A DNA stretch of 64,000 bases from Variovorax dokdonensis (GTDB lineage Bacteria; Pseudomonadota; Gammaproteobacteria; Burkholderiales; Burkholderiaceae_C), in NCBI RefSeq assembly GCF_030316895.1, contig NZ_JASZYV010000001.1, positions 1,054,001-1,118,000 on the forward strand. The letters are read 5' to 3'. The position numbers and the translations under genes are program-made. Each line of letters opens with the position of its first letter. Positions within the stretch are counted from its first letter, which is position 1. Below the pieces are notes generated by a model, which saw nothing but the letters and a program-made list of their open reading frames with translations, did no database searches and was not told the origin of the DNA. Shown piece after piece: positions 47,750 through 57,526 of this stretch.

Positions 47750-48697
47750 TTATGGCGTGCGGGTCAGGAAGTCCATCAGCAATGTTCGCATGGCATCCGG
47801 GGTTTCCAGGAATGGCACATGGCCGACGTTCTTGATCTGGGTAAATTCGGCATTTTGCAAACGCTCTTGCAGGTTTCTTGTTTCGCAGGTGTCGTGTGAT
47901 TGATCGAATTCGCCTCCGATGATCAATTTGTTCACAGGAAGCAGGCGATCGGCGTCGATCGCGAGGCGGTCCTTCGGATATTTGGAGAAGTTGGCCTCAA
48001 ACGTGCGTAGGCCCGGCTTGCGCAGCATGTCATAGAACATTTGCACCAGATGATCCGGAGCGGGTGGTCGGTAATAGTCGGCTTCCAAGATTTGCCGCAC
48101 CACGAATTTGGGTACAAAATAAGCCACCACGTCCCTGATGACTGGCATTTCGTCAAGTGGGGTCGAGCGGCTGTAGTCGCGTCCCGCGCATATTCCGCCG
48201 TAACTGCTGGCCAGAACCAGCTTGCTGACATTTTCGGCATGCGCTTGGGCGTACTGCATGGCCCAGTAGCCACCCATCGATGAGCCAACGATGCTGACCT
48301 TCGCGTCGGCCTGCACCTTTTCCACGAAGGCAGCAATGAAGCGGTTGAAAGTCTCAATGCTGTAGTCGCGGCCGGCGGGCTCGGCCGTCAGACCTTGTCC
48401 CGGCAGGTCGACGGTGATGACGCGAAAACGCTCGGCCAAGATCGGCCTGACAGCGTCGAACTCATGCAAGTTGCTGGAATTGCCATGCAACAGGATCAAG
48501 TCCGGGCCAGCGCCTTGGATGTTGTAGTGCGCACGCAAGCCTGCAATATTTTCAAAGTGTGACCCAGGTAGAGAATATTTTTTCTCTAAAGACGTAATGT
48601 CTTCTTGCTCGGGGTAGTAGGCGTACGCCGCCAAAGCCCCCAGACTCAGCACCAGTGTGATGCCCAGTCCACCGATGGCGCGCTTGATCCACTGCAT
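47750..48697 (-). CDS. Membrane-anchored alpha/beta hydrolase
   Basis: A 315-residue hydrolase with an N-terminal anchor or signal (residues 8-24: GLGITLVLSLGALAAYA). The core has LILLHGNSSNLHEF, the nucleophile elbow GSSMGGYW, a late Asp near GGEFDQSHD and His (NVGHVPFLE). It should act at the outer face of the inner membrane or in the periplasm. The ATG at 48697 was chosen; TTG at 48733 is possible, and neither has a clear ribosome binding site. The gene and its upstream region are far richer in A+T than the surroundings, a sign of transfer. It is probably in an operon with the following hydroxylase. Confidence 0.78.
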   Translation of the reverse strand: MQWIKRAIGGLGITLVLSLGALAAYAYYPEQEDITSLEKKYSLPGSHFENIAGLRAHYNIQGAGPDLILLHGNSSNLHEFDAVRPILAERFRVITVDLPGQGLTAEPAGRDYSIETFNRFIAAFVEKVQADAKVSIVGSSMGGYWAMQYAQAHAENVSKLVLASSYGGICAGRDYSRSTPLDEMPVIRDVVAYFVPKFVVRQILEADYYRPPAPDHLVQMFYDMLRKPGLRTFEANFSKYPKDRLAIDADRLLPVNKLIIGGEFDQSHDTCETRNLQERLQNAEFTQIKNVGHVPFLETPDAMRTLLMDFLTRTP

Positions 48698-48832
48698 TTT
48701 TTGATCGTTGTATTTGCTGTATTGGCTGCGCAAGCAGCAAATTCGCCGCCCCCTATTGACCGGCTCGATCTTGTAAGCGGTTTTTGTGTTGTTATCTCAT
48801 CTTGCTTACGTCTTGTTGCTACCTGTTCGCCC

Positions 48833-48858
48833 AAAAAAAAGAGGCTGCCGAAGCAGCC
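48833..48858 (-). terminator. Terminator of ppnP
   Basis: Reading leftward: a six-base GGCTGC/GCAGCC stem closed by a TTCG tetraloop, then TC and eight T residues. It ends the ppnP gene, 22 bases after its stop. Confidence 0.88.
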
Positions 48859-48880
48859 CCTTTCTTGGTTTGCCGAGTGT

Positions 48881-49207
48881 TCAACCGAAACTGCAGATGT
48901 AGCTGTAGGGCTCCCCCGTCACGCGGATCTGGAAGCTGGAATTGCCCGGCACGCTGAACTTTTCGCCAATGCCGGAGCGCTGCCATTCGGTTGCGCCGGT
49001 CAGCAAGTATTCGCAAGCGCCGCTCGTGCACTCCATCACTTCCGGCGCGCCGGTGGTGAAGGTGAGCGTGGCGGGCATGATCACGCCCACCGATTTCTTG
49101 GTGCCGTCGGCGAGCAGCAAGCTGTGACTGACGCATTTGCCGTCGAAGTAGACGTTGGCCTTGGTGGCGACCTGGACGTTGTCGATGTGTGCGGTGGCGT
49201 TGCTCAT
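48881..49207 (-). CDS. ppnP: Pyrimidine/purine nucleoside phosphorylase
   Basis: A 108-residue cupin-like protein (DUF1255, YaiE). It phosphorolyses several nucleosides to base plus ribose 1-phosphate. It shows NVYFDGKCVSHSL, LPADGTKK-like LLADGTKKSVGVI, and a GEKFSVPGNSSFQI stretch. It is a single gene with its own terminator. It adds to the nucleoside salvage enzymes at the left of the window. Confidence 0.92.
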   Translation of the reverse strand: MSNATAHIDNVQVATKANVYFDGKCVSHSLLLADGTKKSVGVIMPATLTFTTGAPEVMECTSGACEYLLTGATEWQRSGIGEKFSVPGNSSFQIRVTGEPYSYICSFG

Positions 49208-49290
49208 GGGTGAATCGGGTGAATGCTTCGAAAGAATAGGGCCGCAATTTTAGGTTGCGCAGGCGCGCCATCCATCAAGAGCCCGATCGC

Positions 49291-49683
49291 TCAGCGCCTG
49301 TGATACGTGTAGCCCAGATTGAGCGAGATGCCCGGCGGCGCGTACCCATAGCCGTAGCCACCCCATCCCCAGCCCCACGGACGCGGGTAGACGGCAGGCG
49401 CCACATAAACCGGGGCAGGCGCGACATACACGGGTGGCGGCGTCACATAGGCCGGCGCCGGCAAGGGGTAGCCGACTGCGGGCGCCGGTGAGCCGCTGTC
49501 GCCACTGACGACGATGCCCGGTTCTGGCGTGACGTTTCGCCAGGGCGCATCCGCGCCGTTGGAGGCGGGCAGGGACGGGGCGGGCGCGGCTTGCTGGGCC
49601 CACGCCGTGCCGACCTGGGTGCTCAGGGCCGCCAGCGAGACCCATGCGATGGCGACGGTCTTGATACTTCGGAAAAGCGTCAT
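49291..49683 (-). CDS. Secreted Pro/Tyr/Gly-rich hypothetical protein
   Basis: A 130-residue exported protein of low complexity. The signal peptide ends near AWAQ (about residue 30). The middle has repeats of a PVYVAP-type unit (YVTPPPVYVAPAPVYVAP), then a Trp/Gly/Tyr-rich stretch and an aromatic end (LNLGYTYHRR). It may be an envelope or surface protein; no family recognised. ATG at 49683 gives a proper signal peptide. Confidence 0.6.
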   Translation of the reverse strand: MTLFRSIKTVAIAWVSLAALSTQVGTAWAQQAAPAPSLPASNGADAPWRNVTPEPGIVVSGDSGSPAPAVGYPLPAPAYVTPPPVYVAPAPVYVAPAVYPRPWGWGWGGYGYGYAPPGISLNLGYTYHRR

Positions 49684-49777
49684 CTCTCTGTACCTATTGA
49701 TGTTTCGGAAGTTCCGACAGGGTTGGAGCGCGCGGCCGCCCGGAAGGTTCACGCCTTTGCGCAGGCGCGGCCGCGGG

Positions 49778-50131
49778 CTACCTGGCCAGCGATGCCCATT
49801 CCTGAGCGTCGAATCCGACTGTGGCGCCGGACCGGCCCGACCACTGCACCACGGGTCGCTTGATCAGGCTTGGGTTGTCGATCAGTGCCTGACGGGCGCT
49901 GGCGGTGTCGACAACGGCGGCCCGGGCCTCTTCGCTGAGCCGGCGCCACGTGGTGCCGCGCCGATTCACCACAGTCTCCCAGCCGGCCGAGGCCAACCAA
50001 CGATCGAGCTCGGCTTCCGGAACGCCTTGTTTCTTGAAATCATGAAAGGTGTAGGCGACGCCGTGTTCATCGAGCCAGGCGCGGGCGCGCTTGACAGTGT
50101 CGCAATTGGGGATTCCGTACAGGGTGGTCAT
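49778..50131 (-). CDS. ArsC/Spx-family reductase-like protein (YffB type)
   Basis: A 117-residue thioredoxin-fold protein. It begins TTLYGIPNCDTVKRARAWLDEHG with a single N-terminal Cys (residue 10), and the conserved KRPVVQW near residue 90. YffB-type proteins are often called arsenate reductase but may use glutathione and have no arsenic link. No ars genes are near. It is divergent from folC, with 48 bases between. Confidence 0.85.
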   Translation of the reverse strand: MTTLYGIPNCDTVKRARAWLDEHGVAYTFHDFKKQGVPEAELDRWLASAGWETVVNRRGTTWRRLSEEARAAVVDTASARQALIDNPSLIKRPVVQWSGRSGATVGFDAQEWASLAR

Positions 50132-50161
50132 GAGGGCGAATCATGCCGTCGGCCGCGGTCG

Positions 50162-50169
50162 GCGACAAT
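50162..50169 (+). promoter_or_regulatory. -10-like element of folC
   Basis: GCGACAAT ends ten bases before the folC ATG, exactly the spacing seen at rhlE. A short GAAGG sits between them. Confidence 0.42.
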
Positions 50170-50179
50170 CGAAGGCTCC

Positions 50180-51475
50180 ATGAAATCCCTCAGTGACTGG
50201 CTCGCGCATTGCGAGCAATTGCACGCCAAGAACATCGAGCTCGGCCTGGAGCGCGTGCGCCAGGTTGCGCAACGCCTGGGTCTGGCCTTTGCGTGTCCGG
50301 TAATCACGGTGGCAGGCACCAATGGCAAGGGCTCGACCTGCGCCATGCTCGAATCGATCCTGCAGAGCGCCGGCTACAAGACCGCCGTCTACAGTTCGCC
50401 GCACCTCGTGCATTTCGAAGAGCGACTGCGCCTGGCTGGCCAGCCCGCGGAGGCGGAAGTGCTGCTCCCTCACTTCGAGGCGGTGGAACTCGCCCGGGGC
50501 GAGGTGACGCTCACGTACTTCGAATTCACCACGCTTGCCATCCTGCGCTGCATGGCGGCGCAGGGCCTGGACGTGGCCATCCTCGAAGTTGGGCTGGGCG
50601 GGCGCCTCGACGCGGTCAACATCATCGACGCGGATTGCTCGGTGATCACCAGCATCGACCTCGACCACATGGATTTCCTCGGACCGGATCGCGAGAGCAT
50701 CGGACGGGAAAAAGCCGGCATCGCACGGGCGGGGCGCCCGCTTATCGTGAGCGATCCTGTTCCGCCCGCCAGCGTTCTTTCGTACGCCCAAGAAATTGGT
50801 GCCGACGTCTGGCGTCATGGGCAGGATTTCAATGTTTCGGGCGACAAGCAGCAATGGAACTGGGCGGGCCGCGGCCGCCGCTACAGCGGGCTGGCCTATC
50901 CGGCGTTGCGCGGCGCCAATCAATTGGTCAATGCCGCCGGCGTGCTGGCCGCGCTGACGGCGCTGCGCCAGCGCCTGCCCGTCACCGCCCAGGCAATCCG
51001 GATCGGCTTGGCGAGCGTCGAATTGCCTGGCCGCTTCCAGATTGTTCCGGGAGAGCCGGCCTTGGTGCTGGACGTGGCCCACAACCCGCATGCGGTGGCC
51101 GCCCTTGCCGAGAATCTGGATGCGATGGGCTTCTACCCCGCCACGCATGGCGTCTTCGGCGTGATGGCCGACAAGGACGTGGGCCCCATCTTCGCGCGCA
51201 TGGGGCCTTTGGTCGACCACTGGCACTTCTGCGATCTGCCCACGCCGCGGGCCGCCCGCGCATCGGACTTGCAGGCGCTCTGGCAGGCTCAGAACAAGCG
51301 CCGGGATGCGTCGTCGAGCGTCCACGCCACGCCGCAGGAAGCACTGGACAGCGCGGTCGCCGCAGCAGCACCCACTGATAGAATCGTCGTCTTCGGATCT
51401 TTCTTCACAGTCGGGGGCGTGCTTGAGCACGGAACGCCTCGTTTGCGCGCCAGGCACTTGTCGCCGAGGGTCTGA
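50180..51475 (+). CDS. folC: Bifunctional folylpolyglutamate/dihydrofolate synthase
   Basis: A 431-residue Mur-ligase-like enzyme that adds glutamate to dihydropteroate and to folates. ATP site TVAGTNGKGSTCAMLE (about 47-62), then YSSPHLVHFEERLRL, LEVGLGGRLDAVN, TSIDLDHMDFLG and the C-terminal DVAHNPHAV. It leads the common betaproteobacterial string folC, SPOR protein, cvpA, purF, metZ. Confidence 0.94.
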   Translation: MKSLSDWLAHCEQLHAKNIELGLERVRQVAQRLGLAFACPVITVAGTNGKGSTCAMLESILQSAGYKTAVYSSPHLVHFEERLRLAGQPAEAEVLLPHFEAVELARGEVTLTYFEFTTLAILRCMAAQGLDVAILEVGLGGRLDAVNIIDADCSVITSIDLDHMDFLGPDRESIGREKAGIARAGRPLIVSDPVPPASVLSYAQEIGADVWRHGQDFNVSGDKQQWNWAGRGRRYSGLAYPALRGANQLVNAAGVLAALTALRQRLPVTAQAIRIGLASVELPGRFQIVPGEPALVLDVAHNPHAVAALAENLDAMGFYPATHGVFGVMADKDVGPIFARMGPLVDHWHFCDLPTPRAARASDLQALWQAQNKRRDASSSVHATPQEALDSAVAAAAPTDRIVVFGSFFTVGGVLEHGTPRLRARHLSPRV

Positions 51476-51552
51476 AGCGTCGGGGCCTTGAGTTTCGACG
51501 ATCCGCATTCATCTTTCGACTTTGCGCGACCGCAGCATCAGGATCGACGTTC

Positions 51553-52386
51553 ATGGCGTTTTTCAAGTTCCGCTCCTCGGGCCAGAAGACCAACGAGAAG
51601 CGCAACGCGCCCTCCGGCGCACCGGCCGAGAGCGTCGAGACGATGCGCCGCCGGGCCCGTCATCGGCTGCTCGGAGCAGCCGTGCTGGTGCTGCTGGGCG
51701 TGGTCGGCTTCCCGCTTCTGTTCGACAGCCAGCCGCGTCCTTTGTCCGGTGACGTGCGCATCGAGATTCCCGATCGCAACAAGACGCGTCCGCTGGCTTC
51801 TGCTTCGGCTCCCGCTGCGGCCACCGGCAAGGTCGGCGAGGGCCGTGGCTCCTCCGGTGAAATGATTACCGAGGCGGCGGACGGTACCGAGATCAACGTG
51901 GCGGAGGCGCCGGCGACGGCCAAGCCGCCCGAGCCCAAGCCCGATGCCAAGTCAGAGGCCAAGTCGGAGCCCAAGCCCGAAGTGAAGGCGGAGGCGAAGC
52001 CCGAGCCCAAGCCGGAACCGAAGCACGAGGACAAGGACAACAAGGCCGCGAGCAAGAAGCCGGCTGGCGATGATGGAACGCGGGCCCTGGCGCTGCTGCA
52101 AGGCAAGAAGCCGGCGGATATACCGTCGGGCACCTCGGTCGCGCCGGCAGAAGACACGTCGCGCTTCGTGGTGCAGGTGGGCGCTTTTGCCGACGCGTCC
52201 AAGGCGCAGGAGGTACGGCAAAGGCTGGAAAAGGCCGGTCTGAAGACCTACACCAACGTGGCAAAGACGCCCCAGGGCGACCGCACCCGCGTCCGCGTCG
52301 GCCCGTTCGCTTCGCGCGCCGATGCCGACAAGGCAGCAGACAAGGTGAAGGGGCTGTCCCTTCCGGCTGCGGTGCTGACGCTGTAG
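51553..52386 (+). CDS. SPOR-domain inner-membrane protein
   Basis: A 277-residue bitopic protein: a basic N-terminal cytoplasmic part, one transmembrane helix (about residues 37-55), a long periplasmic linker of Lys/Pro/Glu repeats (PKPEPK-like, about 125-170), and a SPOR domain at the end (RFVVQVGAFADASKAQEVRQ...). SPOR domains bind denuded peptidoglycan at the septum, so it is probably a division or cell wall protein similar to DedD. Confidence 0.9.
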   Translation: MAFFKFRSSGQKTNEKRNAPSGAPAESVETMRRRARHRLLGAAVLVLLGVVGFPLLFDSQPRPLSGDVRIEIPDRNKTRPLASASAPAAATGKVGEGRGSSGEMITEAADGTEINVAEAPATAKPPEPKPDAKSEAKSEPKPEVKAEAKPEPKPEPKHEDKDNKAASKKPAGDDGTRALALLQGKKPADIPSGTSVAPAEDTSRFVVQVGAFADASKAQEVRQRLEKAGLKTYTNVAKTPQGDRTRVRVGPFASRADADKAADKVKGLSLPAAVLTL

Positions 52387-52401
52387 CCGAAAGCCCAACG
52401 C

Positions 52402-52887
52402 GTGTCTGCGCTGGACTGGATCGCCGTTGCGCTGCTTGGCCTGTCGGTGCTGGTCGGAGTCTGGCGGGGGCTGCTGTTTGAAGTGATCTCGCTGTGCGGC
52501 TGGATAGCGGCCTTTTTCGTGGCGCAATGGTTCGCGTCCGACCTGGCCGAAATCCTGCCGATGGGTACGCCGGATGCACCCTGGCGCTACGCCGCGGCCT
52601 TCGTGCTGATCTTCGTTGCCGTCGCATTCGGGATCGGCCTTCTGGCCAGCCTGATCCGGGCGCTGGTCAAGGCCGTCGGACTGCGCCCCGTCGATCGCAC
52701 CCTCGGTGCGGTTTTCGGCCTGGCTCGGGGCGTGCTTGCCTTGTTGATGGTGGCCGTGGCGGTCCACCTGTTTTCGTTGGAACAAAGTGCTTGGTGGCGC
52801 GAATCGAGCAGCGCCACCTTGCTCGACGCGGCCTTGCTCAATGCCAAGCCCGCATTGCCGGAAAAACTGGCAAGCTATCTGCCTTAG
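52402..52887 (+). CDS. cvpA: CvpA-family membrane protein
   Basis: A 161-residue inner-membrane protein with four helices. It shows DWIAVALLGLSVLVGVWRGL at the start and a VDRTLGAVFGLARGVL segment. It begins with GTG, 15 bases after the SPOR gene, and lies 13 bases before purF, the conserved cvpA-purF pairing. Confidence 0.9.
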   Translation: MSALDWIAVALLGLSVLVGVWRGLLFEVISLCGWIAAFFVAQWFASDLAEILPMGTPDAPWRYAAAFVLIFVAVAFGIGLLASLIRALVKAVGLRPVDRTLGAVFGLARGVLALLMVAVAVHLFSLEQSAWWRESSSATLLDAALLNAKPALPEKLASYLP

Positions 52888-52900
52888 TGAAGGATCACCC

Positions 52901-54421
52901 ATGTGTGGAATCGTTGGTGTCGTCAGCAACGCGCCGGTCAACCAATTGCTTTATGACGCCATGCTGCTGCTGCAGCATCGCGGACAGGACGCTGCCGGCA
53001 TCGTCACCTTGCTGGAGCGCAAGTTCTTCATGCACAAGGCCAAGGGCATGGTGCGCGACGTGTTTCGCACGCGCAACATGCGCGCGCTGCCGGGCAACGT
53101 CGGGTTGGGCCAGGTGCGCTATCCCACGGCGGGCAACGCCTACAGCGAGGAAGAGGCGCAGCCCTTCTACGTGAACGCCCCGTTCGGCATCGTGATGTCG
53201 CACAACGGCAACCTGACCAATGCGCAGACGCTGCGTGCCGAACTGTTCTCGACCGACCATCGCCACACCAATACCGAGAGCGATTCCGAGGTGCTGCTCA
53301 ACGTGCTGGCGCACGAACTGGAGCGCTCATCGCGCGGCGTGCCATTGCAAGCCAAGGAGATCTTCGCAGCGGTGCGCAATGTGCACCAGCGCTTGCGCGG
53401 GTCGTATGCCGTGGTGGCGCTCATTGCGGGCCACGGCCTGCTGGCTTTCCGTGATCCGTACGGAATCCGTCCGCTGTGTATCGGCCGCAGCGCCGATGGT
53501 TCCGCCATGGTGGCCAGCGAATCGGTGGCGCTCGAAGGCTCGGGCTTTGTGCTCGAGCGCGACATCGCACCTGGCGAGGCGGTGTTCATCGACCTCCAGG
53601 GCAACGTGCAATCGCAGCAGTGCGCACAAGGCGCCACGCGCAACCCGTGCATCTTCGAGTTCGTCTACCTTGCCCGGCCCGATTCGACGATGGACGGCAT
53701 CTCGGTCTACCAGGCGCGACTCAATCTGGGCGAGACGCTGGCCAAGCGCGTGGTGTCCACCGTGCCGCCGAGCGAGATCGACGTGATCATCCCCATTCCG
53801 GAATCCAGCCGCCCCAGCGCCACGCAGTTGGCGCATCTGCTGGGCATTCCGTACCGCGAGGGCTTCGTCAAGAATCGCTACGTGGGCCGGACGTTCATCA
53901 TGCCGGGGCAGGGCGTTCGCAAGAAGTCGGTGAGGCAAAAGCTCAACGTCATCGTCAGCGAGTTCAAGGGCCGCAACGTGATGCTGGTGGACGACTCCAT
54001 CGTGCGTGGCACCACGAGCCGCGAGATCGTGCAGATGGCGCGCGACGCCGGCGCCAAGAAGGTCTATCTGGCCAGTGCCGCGCCGCCGGTGCGCTATCCG
54101 AACGTCTACGGCATCGACATGCCGACGAAGGACGAGTTGGTGGCGCATGGCCGCACCATCGAAGAGGTGCGCGAACTGATCGGCGCCGACGCATTGATCT
54201 ACCAGGACGTCGAAGGCATGAAGCGCGCCGTGATGAAGGCCGCCTCGCCGTCGGCTGCGGGCACCTTGTCCGGGTTTGAAGCCTCGTGCTTCGACGGCGT
54301 GTACATCACCGGTGACATCGACACCGACTCGATATCGCGCATGCAGAGCAGCCGGCCCCAAGGCAGCAGCGAGGAGGGCGACGAAGACACCTCAAGGCTG
54401 ACGCTGCCCAATCTGAGCTGA
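52901..54421 (+). CDS. purF: Amidophosphoribosyltransferase
   Basis: A 506-residue enzyme that makes phosphoribosylamine from PRPP and glutamine, the first committed step of purine synthesis. The catalytic Cys is residue 2 (MCGIVGVV), exposed after Met removal, and the PRPP loop is VMLVDDSIVRGTTS. There is no long propeptide, as in the E. coli type. It starts at 52901 rather than upstream in the cvpA gene. Confidence 0.97.
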   Translation: MCGIVGVVSNAPVNQLLYDAMLLLQHRGQDAAGIVTLLERKFFMHKAKGMVRDVFRTRNMRALPGNVGLGQVRYPTAGNAYSEEEAQPFYVNAPFGIVMSHNGNLTNAQTLRAELFSTDHRHTNTESDSEVLLNVLAHELERSSRGVPLQAKEIFAAVRNVHQRLRGSYAVVALIAGHGLLAFRDPYGIRPLCIGRSADGSAMVASESVALEGSGFVLERDIAPGEAVFIDLQGNVQSQQCAQGATRNPCIFEFVYLARPDSTMDGISVYQARLNLGETLAKRVVSTVPPSEIDVIIPIPESSRPSATQLAHLLGIPYREGFVKNRYVGRTFIMPGQGVRKKSVRQKLNVIVSEFKGRNVMLVDDSIVRGTTSREIVQMARDAGAKKVYLASAAPPVRYPNVYGIDMPTKDELVAHGRTIEEVRELIGADALIYQDVEGMKRAVMKAASPSAAGTLSGFEASCFDGVYITGDIDTDSISRMQSSRPQGSSEEGDEDTSRLTLPNLS

Positions 54422-54435
54422 ACGACGGCGCTGAC

Positions 54436-55650
54436 ATGAAAGACCAATCCCTGCCCAAGGGCCTGCGCCCGGAGACGCTGGCGGTTCGCACGTCCATCGA
54501 GCGCAGCCAATATGGCGAGAACTCGGAAGCGCTCTATCTCACCACCGGCTTCGTCCAACCCGACGCCGCCACCTCGGCCGAGCGGTTCGCCAGCGGCGAG
54601 GGCTACACCTACGCGCGAACCTCCAATCCCACCGTCACCATGTTCGAGCAGCGCCTGGCGGCGCTGGAGGGTACGGAAGCGGCCATCGGTGCATCGAGCG
54701 GCATGGGCGCCATCCTCATGATGATCATGGGCCTGCTCAAGGCGGGCGATCACGTGGTGCTCTCGCGTTCGATGTTCGGCTCGACGCTCAACCTGTTTGC
54801 CAAGGAGTTCGGCAAGTTCGGCGTCGAGACCACCTTTTGCTCGCAGACCGACGTGGACGAGTGGCGCGCCGCAGTCAAGCCCAACACCAGGCTGCTGTTT
54901 GCCGAAACACCGACCAATCCGCTGACCGAGGTGTGCGACATTGCCGCCTTGGCCGAAATCGCCCACGCGGCCGGTGCGCTGCTGGCGGTGGACAACGCCT
55001 TTGCGACCCCGTTGCTTCAACGACCGACCGAACTCGGCGCCGATCTGGTCATGCATTCGGGAACCAAGTACCTGGATGGCCAGGGGCGCGTGATGGCCGG
55101 TGCCCTGTGCGGCAGCCGACAGCTCATCACCGAGAAGTTCGCGCCGGTCGTCCGCACGGCCGGAATGGTGCTGTCGCCATTCAACGCATGGGTCGTGCTC
55201 AAGGGCATGGAAACGCTCGGCGTGCGCGTGAAGGCGCACTGCGACAACGCGCTCACCATCGCACGCTGGCTCGAGGCGCAGTCCAACGTTGCGCGTGTTT
55301 ATTACCCAGGTCTGCCATCGCATCCGCAACATGAGCTCGCCATGCGCCAGCAAAGCGGACTCGGCGGTGGTGTGCTCTCTTTCGAACTGGCGGGCGACAC
55401 GCCCGAGGCGGCACGGGCCAAGGCTTTTCACGTGATCGACAGCTGCCGGGTGCTTTCCATCGCCACGAACCTCGGCGATACCAAGACCATCATCAGCCAT
55501 CCGGCGACCACCTCGCACGGGCGACTCACCGAAGCACAGCGCCAGGCCGCCGGCATCAGCCAAGGCACCATCCGCCTGGCCGTTGGGCTGGAGCATCATG
55601 AAGACATTCAGGACGACCTGCTGCGTGGACTGGCCACGCTGGGCGCCTGA
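54436..55650 (+). CDS. metZ: O-succinylhomoserine sulfhydrylase
   Basis: A 404-residue PLP enzyme of the Cys/Met metabolism family that makes homocysteine from O-succinylhomoserine and sulfide. The PLP Lys is residue 211 ([11 protein letters not shown]). Other markers are [23 protein letters not shown] and [23 protein letters not shown]. It follows purF by 14 bases and precedes gltX by 14 bases. Confidence 0.93.
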   Translation: MKDQSLPKGLRPETLAVRTSIERSQYGENSEALYLTTGFVQPDAATSAERFASGEGYTYARTSNPTVTMFEQRLAALEGTEAAIGASSGMGAILMMIMGLLKAGDHVVLSRSMFGSTLNLFAKEFGKFGVETTFCSQTDVDEWRAAVKPNTRLLFAETPTNPLTEVCDIAALAEIAHAAGALLAVDNAFATPLLQRPTELGADLVMHSGTKYLDGQGRVMAGALCGSRQLITEKFAPVVRTAGMVLSPFNAWVVLKGMETLGVRVKAHCDNALTIARWLEAQSNVARVYYPGLPSHPQHELAMRQQSGLGGGVLSFELAGDTPEAARAKAFHVIDSCRVLSIATNLGDTKTIISHPATTSHGRLTEAQRQAAGISQGTIRLAVGLEHHEDIQDDLLRGLATLGA

Positions 55651-55664
55651 GCATCGCAAGACAA

Positions 55665-57059
55665 ATGAGCAAGACACGCACGCGCTTCGCGCCATCTCCC
55701 ACGGGGTTCATTCACCTGGGCAACATCCGCTCGGCCCTTTACCCGTGGGCCTTCGCTCGCTCCACGGGCGGCGATTTCATCCTGCGCATCGAAGACACCG
55801 ACGTGGAGCGATCCACGCAAGCCGCCGTCGATGTGATCCTCGAGGGCATGGCCTGGCTGGGTCTCGATCATGACGAGGGCCCGTACTACCAGATGCAGCG
55901 CATGCCTCGCTACAAGGAGGTGCTGGCGCAGATGCAGGCCGAAGGCTTGGTCTATCCCTGCTACATGAGCGTGGAAGAACTCGACGCTCTGCGCGAGCGC
56001 CAGATGGCTGCCAAGCAAAAGCCCCGCTACGACGGCACCTGGCGTCCGGAGCCCGGCAAGCAACTGCCCCCTGTGCCGGTAGGCGTGCAGCCGGTACTTC
56101 GCTTTCGCAACCCGCAAACCGGCACTGTCGTCTGGGATGACAAGGTCAAGGGGCGGGTGGAGGTCGCCAACGAGGAGCTGGACGATCTCGTCATTGCGCG
56201 CCCCGACGGCACGCCAACGTACAACTTCTGCGTGGTGGTCGACGACATCGACATGAACATCACTCACGTGATTCGCGGCGACGATCACGTGAACAACACG
56301 CCGCGCCAGATCAACATCTTTCGCGCGCTCGGCAAGGAGCCGCCGGTGTATGCGCACCTTCCCACCGTGCTCAACGAGCAGGGCGAGAAGATGAGCAAGC
56401 GAAACGGCGCCAAGCCCGTCACCCAGTTCCGCGACGAGGGCTTCCTGCCAGATGCCATGGTCAACTACCTGGCTCGCCTCGGCTGGAGCCATGGTGACGA
56501 CGAACTGTTCTCACGCGCACAGTTTCTCGAGTGGTTCGACCTCGACCACCTGGGCCGCAGCGCCGCGCAATTCGACGAGACCAAGCTGCGCTGGGTCAAT
56601 GCCCAGCACCTCAAGGCCATGTCGGACGATGCGCTGGCTGTGCTCGTGGCCGAGCAGCTCGCCAAGCGCGCCCTTTCCGGCGACGAACACCTTCCGGCGA
56701 TCTGCGGTTTGTTCAAGGACCGCTGCGACACGACTGTCGCGCTCACAGACTGGTCATCGCGCTTTTATTCCGACGAGTTGGTGCAAGCAAGCGCTGAAGA
56801 TCGAGCCCAGCATCTCACCGCTGCGGTGAAGCCGGCGATCACGCTGCTGGCGCAAAAGCTTGAGCAGCTGAGCACATGGGACAAGGCTTCCATAGCCGCC
56901 ACCATCAAGGAAGTTTTGGCTGCGCAAAGCCTGAAGATGCCGCAGTTGGCGATGCCGGTGCGCGTGCTCGTCATGGGCACGCCGCAGACCCCCTCGCTCG
57001 ATGCCGTTCTGGCGCTCGCATCAAAGCAAAAAATTCTGCAGCGCTTGAAAAGCGTCTGA
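55665..57059 (+). CDS. gltX: Glutamyl-tRNA synthetase
   Basis: A 464-residue class I synthetase. The HIGH-like motif is [13 protein letters not shown] and the KMSKS-like motif is KMSKRNG. It charges tRNA-Glu with glutamate. A tRNA operon with two tRNA-Glu copies follows, and its promoter sits at the 3' end of this gene. Confidence 0.96.
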   Translation: MSKTRTRFAPSPTGFIHLGNIRSALYPWAFARSTGGDFILRIEDTDVERSTQAAVDVILEGMAWLGLDHDEGPYYQMQRMPRYKEVLAQMQAEGLVYPCYMSVEELDALRERQMAAKQKPRYDGTWRPEPGKQLPPVPVGVQPVLRFRNPQTGTVVWDDKVKGRVEVANEELDDLVIARPDGTPTYNFCVVVDDIDMNITHVIRGDDHVNNTPRQINIFRALGKEPPVYAHLPTVLNEQGEKMSKRNGAKPVTQFRDEGFLPDAMVNYLARLGWSHGDDELFSRAQFLEWFDLDHLGRSAAQFDETKLRWVNAQHLKAMSDDALAVLVAEQLAKRALSGDEHLPAICGLFKDRCDTTVALTDWSSRFYSDELVQASAEDRAQHLTAAVKPAITLLAQKLEQLSTWDKASIAATIKEVLAAQSLKMPQLAMPVRVLVMGTPQTPSLDAVLALASKQKILQRLKSV

Positions 57060-57074
57060 AAATCGTTATACAAT
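57045..57074 (+). promoter_or_regulatory. Promoter of the tRNA operon
   Basis: TTGAAA (57045-57050) is followed after 18 bases by TACAAT (57069-57074), with an alternative TATACA register two bases earlier. The -35 lies inside the last codons of gltX. The tRNA-Ala 5' end is 95 bases downstream. Confidence 0.7.
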
Positions 57075-57168
57075 GCGAGGCTCGACACCGACGCAAACGA
57101 AGAAATTCGAAGCGAGTCGCAAGACGAGTCAGAAGAGCTAAAACTCTGACGGCAACGCAAGCGGCAAT

Positions 57169-57244
<76 letters not shown>

Positions 57245-57292
57245 ATCGAGTCGAAAAACGAACGCGAGTTCGCGGTTTGTTCCTAAGGTTTT

Positions 57293-57368
57293 GACCCTAT
57301 CGTCTAGAGGCCTAGGACATCACCCTTTCACGGTGAGTACCGGGGTTCGAATCCCCGTAGGGTCGCCA
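57293..57368 (+). tRNA. tRNA-Glu (anticodon TTC), copy 1
   Basis: 76 bases with encoded CCA, acceptor stem GACCCTA/TAGGGTC and anticodon TTC within CTTTCAC. Identical to copy 2. Confidence 0.97.
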
Positions 57369-57436
57369 GTTTTCACGCAAGTGAAGCGGCACAAGTGGCA
57401 GCACTTGGCTTCGAAGGAAGCGAAAGCTGTCTACCA

Positions 57437-57513
57437 GGAGTGGTAGTTCAGTTGGTTAGAATACCGGCCTGTCACGCCGGGGGTCGCGGGTTCGAGTCCC
57501 GTCCACTCCGCCA
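57437..57513 (+). tRNA. tRNA-Asp (anticodon GTC), copy 1
   Basis: 77 bases with encoded CCA, acceptor stem GGAGTGG/CCACTCC and anticodon GTC in CTGTCAC. Identical to copy 2. Confidence 0.97.
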
Positions 57514-57526
57514 AGTTAAGCGCTAG

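Larger units (their letters stand above)
57289..57513 (+). repeat. Tandem repeat copy 1 of tRNA-Glu/tRNA-Asp block
   Basis: A 225-base unit holding tRNA-Glu, a 68-base spacer and tRNA-Asp. Copy 2 (57559-57781) is identical in the tRNAs and differs in the spacer by two single-base deletions and one G-to-A change. Confidence 0.92.

Noticed and set aside
46473..48733. The AT-rich pair as part of an integrated phage or island
   Set aside because: No integrase, transposase, direct repeat or tRNA edge was found around it; only the composition supports transfer.
49778..50131. The ArsC-like protein as an arsenic resistance gene
   Set aside because: It is of the YffB/Spx kind with a single Cys, and no ars regulator, pump or second reductase is near.
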